This document shows positions 62,194-64,000 of a DNA stretch of 64,000 bases, piece by piece (positions within the stretch are counted from its first letter, which is position 1; each line of letters opens with the position of its first letter). The notes under the pieces were generated by a model. It did no database searches, had not been told where the DNA came from, and saw nothing but the letters and a program-made list of their open reading frames with translations. A program made the position numbers and the translations under genes. Origin of the DNA: an uncultured Methanolobus sp. (GTDB lineage Archaea > Halobacteriota > Methanosarcinia > Methanosarcinales > Methanosarcinaceae); contig NZ_OY762426.1 of NCBI RefSeq assembly GCF_963665675.1, positions 62,001-126,000 of the forward strand, in the 5' to 3' direction.

Positions 62194-64000
62194 CTATTCT
62201 AAGGCTTCACGAAGGGTTTTGATCTCATAAAGATCCTTTATCGCAGGGACTATATCCTGACCGGCCCTCTCAGAGTTTGCCAGCTCACCCGCATATTTCA
62301 CGTCCAGCAGCTTCTTTCTGGTGATATATTCCCCATCCTGCATCTTCAGTACATGATGCAGAATATTATTGCTGCTCTGTTCATATACCTTCCAGTAACC
62401 TCCACCTGAAGTTAATGGAGATATGTTGTCAAGGAAACTTGTAGCTGCAAGCAACGTGAGTGTTACCTCCCATGGCTTTGCATGAGAATGAGTGATCACA
62501 CGGGCATCCTGAGAACTCTTGAGTGACATTATGGCATTGATATCTGTAGATATCGTACTGTTCACAACTGATGATGAAATGTATGAAGAACGTGAACCTA
62601 TCACAAGTCCTACTTTTCCAAAAGTCCATTTTTCAGTGGTGCTTATAGGTATCATCTGGTTGTGGATTCCCAGTTTATAGTTTTCAAGCAATGAAGGATA
62701 TGTAGCTTTTACTTCAGAAAGCAGGTTGTTAAGCTCATTCATTCCGTTGTCATCGTTGTCAAGATTCGTAAGATCTGACATTTCACCAATAAGGGACAGT
62801 ATCTTCGGATTGATCTCTCCGACCTTTGTCCTGTAAAGACTTTTATCGGTCTTGTTCTTAGATTTACTCATCTCATTTATTGATGACATGAAATGATAGA
62901 ACGATTCATAATGCTTGTTGAGATCTCTTCTGGAGCTGAAGGTCTTTTCATGGAGCTCTTCGGCATGGTCCATCATATCGGCAAGAGAGCGCTTTTCACC
63001 GACATCTTCATTTATGGATTCAATGTCCTCGGTTATGGATCTGGATTTCAGGAAATAGCCTTCCTTTTTGAGATACACTTCTGTCAGGCAATCCCTTAAA
63101 GAACCGATCAGCTCACTTCTTTCTGTCTGATCGAAAATAGCATCAACCCTGTCATAATTTACTGAGTCTTTACCGACATCACCCAATAATGAATTAATTG
63201 TCTGGGTTTTAATCTCAGAGGCTTTTTTATGCAGACCCTTGTTCAGGAAATCATCTGGAATATAGAATTCAAAAGGACTGTTGATCTGGATATTCCAGTA
63301 TTTGGCATTGGATTTGATATAATCTTCTTTTTCCTTTTTCATTGCCTCATACTTTCTGATCTTCTTTTTCTTATCGCCCTTAATAAACCCGACAATGCTT
63401 CCGCCTTTTTCCTGTTTCTTCTTTTCAGACTCATAGAAATAATAGAGTGCTATGGACTCTATCAGGTTAATCAGGCCATCATAACTACCCTCTATCTCAT
63501 AAGATAGATCTTTGAACTCCTGCTGCATTGCAGGAACATTAGCAGCCCGCAGCCAGCTACTCTTATCCCTGGATTTTATGTCACCGCTCTTTACCTGGGA
63601 AATGAACTCTTCAAGTTTCATTTTCAGGTCTCTCTCTTTCTCATCCAGAGACTGGACCTTCCGATTGATAACAAGGTACTGATCGATCTCTTTCTCATTA
63701 TCAGAAAGCTTTTGGTCTGCTTTTTTAGTTACCTGACTTTTCAGTAGTTCGGCACCGTCGGATTCTTCTTCCTTTTCCATAATCTGCTTCTCAAGCTCCC
63801 TCATTTCATCCTTCAGTTTTTTTGCCTTTGTATTCATGTTACTGATAGTAGATGACATATTCTGGTTGCCTTTGAGCATATCGATAAGAGTTGACCTTAC
63901 TGATTCCTCTGTTACACCGGATACACTCTTAAAAAGAAGGGCGGTTCCTTCAAGAACCTCGATGCTGTCCGGTATGAGATTTGCCAGTTTCTTATCATTT
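62194..64000 (-). CDS. Large coiled-coil protein of the GTPase cassette, 5' end outside window
   Basis: At least 601 codons are visible; the frame runs through the right edge with coding character (NDKKLANLIPDSIEVLEGTA), so MLKGNQ at 63879 is not the true start. After that come a long coiled coil (about 60 residues, KAKKLKDEMRELEKQIMEKE), a mixed region with charged helices, and a globular C-terminal 180 residues containing GLVIGSRSSYISSSVVNSTI, THSHAKPWEVTLTLLAATSF and GYWKVYEQSSNNILHH. The last part looks in kind like the C-terminal region of tubulin-like (Tubulin_2) proteins, a guess only. It ends TAG followed at once by TAA. First visible gene of the cassette. Confidence 0.7.
   Translation of the reverse strand, partial: NDKKLANLIPDSIEVLEGTALLFKSVSGVTEESVRSTLIDMLKGNQNMSSTISNMNTKAKKLKDEMRELEKQIMEKEEESDGAELLKSQVTKKADQKLSDNEKEIDQYLVINRKVQSLDEKERDLKMKLEEFISQVKSGDIKSRDKSSWLRAANVPAMQQEFKDLSYEIEGSYDGLINLIESIALYYFYESEKKKQEKGGSIVGFIKGDKKKKIRKYEAMKKEKEDYIKSNAKYWNIQINSPFEFYIPDDFLNKGLHKKASEIKTQTINSLLGDVGKDSVNYDRVDAIFDQTERSELIGSLRDCLTEVYLKKEGYFLKSRSITEDIESINEDVGEKRSLADMMDHAEELHEKTFSSRRDLNKHYESFYHFMSSINEMSKSKNKTDKSLYRTKVGEINPKILSLIGEMSDLTNLDNDDNGMNELNNLLSEVKATYPSLLENYKLGIHNQMIPISTTEKWTFGKVGLVIGSRSSYISSSVVNSTISTDINAIMSLKSSQDARVITHSHAKPWEVTLTLLAATSFLDNISPLTSGGGYWKVYEQSSNNILHHVLKMQDGEYITRKKLLDVKYAGELANSERAGQDIVPAIKDLYEIKTLREALE

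Noticed and set aside
62194..62196. TAG as a pyrrolysine codon at the end of the coiled-coil gene
   Set aside because: The next codon is TAA, so reading through TAG would add one residue only. Other genes here (thiD, rpoF, AhpD-like, kinase) also stop at TAG.

Overview
The window is archaeal chromosome from a methylotrophic-type methanogen of the Methanosarcinaceae, most like Methanolobus, Methanococcoides or Methanohalophilus. This rests on a complete formylmethanofuran dehydrogenase operon, archaeal ribosomal proteins (S8e, L21e, L37e), Rpb4/RpoF, an Lsm protein, TrmY and Pus10, class I HMG-CoA reductase, a Thi4 thiazole synthase with His at the position of the yeast sulfur-donor Cys, an archaellin, many PAS histidine kinases and KaiC-like ATPases, and GGTG/GAGG ribosome-binding sites with TATA promoters. 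Genus assignment is inference.

Layout. 0-8.5 kb: sugar nucleotidyltransferase with a flippase-like membrane protein (cut by the left edge), an FKBP lipoprotein followed by a gene broken by an in-frame TGA, a lone archaellin, tRNA-Ala and tRNA-Ile, a winged-helix regulator, an aconitase-family large subunit behind a strong palindrome, a cohesin-like surface protein and hmgA. 8.5-15 kb: KaiC-like ATPase, a stand-alone ArcS-type (DUF5591) protein divergent from a TrmB-like regulator, transposon debris (DUF2080 ORF, IS5-type relic) and two tail-to-tail sensor kinases. 15-22 kb: noncoding repeat copy A, a TetR-ABC exporter operon with twin operators, small membrane proteins and an orphan corrinoid protein. 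22-30 kb: aminotransferase/Lrp/S8e, RNase Z, AAA ATPase, a large membrane kinase, Thi4. 30-41 kb: tRNA-His, a 175-bp MITE, Lsm/L37e/PurF, ThiD, DEAD helicase, then the translation cluster TrmY-Pus10-L21e-RpoF-DUF655-KsgA-Mtq2. 41-44.6 kb: an A+T-rich island with a beta-helix surface protein and an intact 741-bp IS1-family element. 44.8-52 kb: 2-oxoacid:ferredoxin oxidoreductase, a KaiC/response-regulator pair, PurE, chorismate mutase and archaeal shikimate kinase. 52-58.6 kb: the fwdFACDB-fdhD operon behind a long structured leader. 58.6-64 kb: inverted repeat copy B, a relic duplicate of the fdhD 3' end, and a three-gene cassette (coiled-coil protein, membrane-embedded GTPase, membrane-anchored protein) that runs off the right edge.

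How it works together. The fwd operon performs the CO2/formylmethanofuran step of methanogenesis, with FdhD probably sulfurating its Mo/W centre. TrmY and Pus10 act in sequence on tRNA position 54. Thi4 and ThiD serve thiamine synthesis, HMG-CoA reductase lipid synthesis, and shikimate kinase plus chorismate mutase aromatic amino acids.

The most unusual items are the GTPase membrane cassette at the right end; the ~190-bp structured repeat present twice in inverted orientation 43 kb apart, one copy sandwiched between fdhD and a relic of its own 3' end; a response regulator with no canonical start codon; the 66-bp perfect-ended hairpin in the fwd leader; and a MITE and an IS1 element, each with exact 8-bp target duplications. 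No CRISPR array, rRNA or replication origin was seen.
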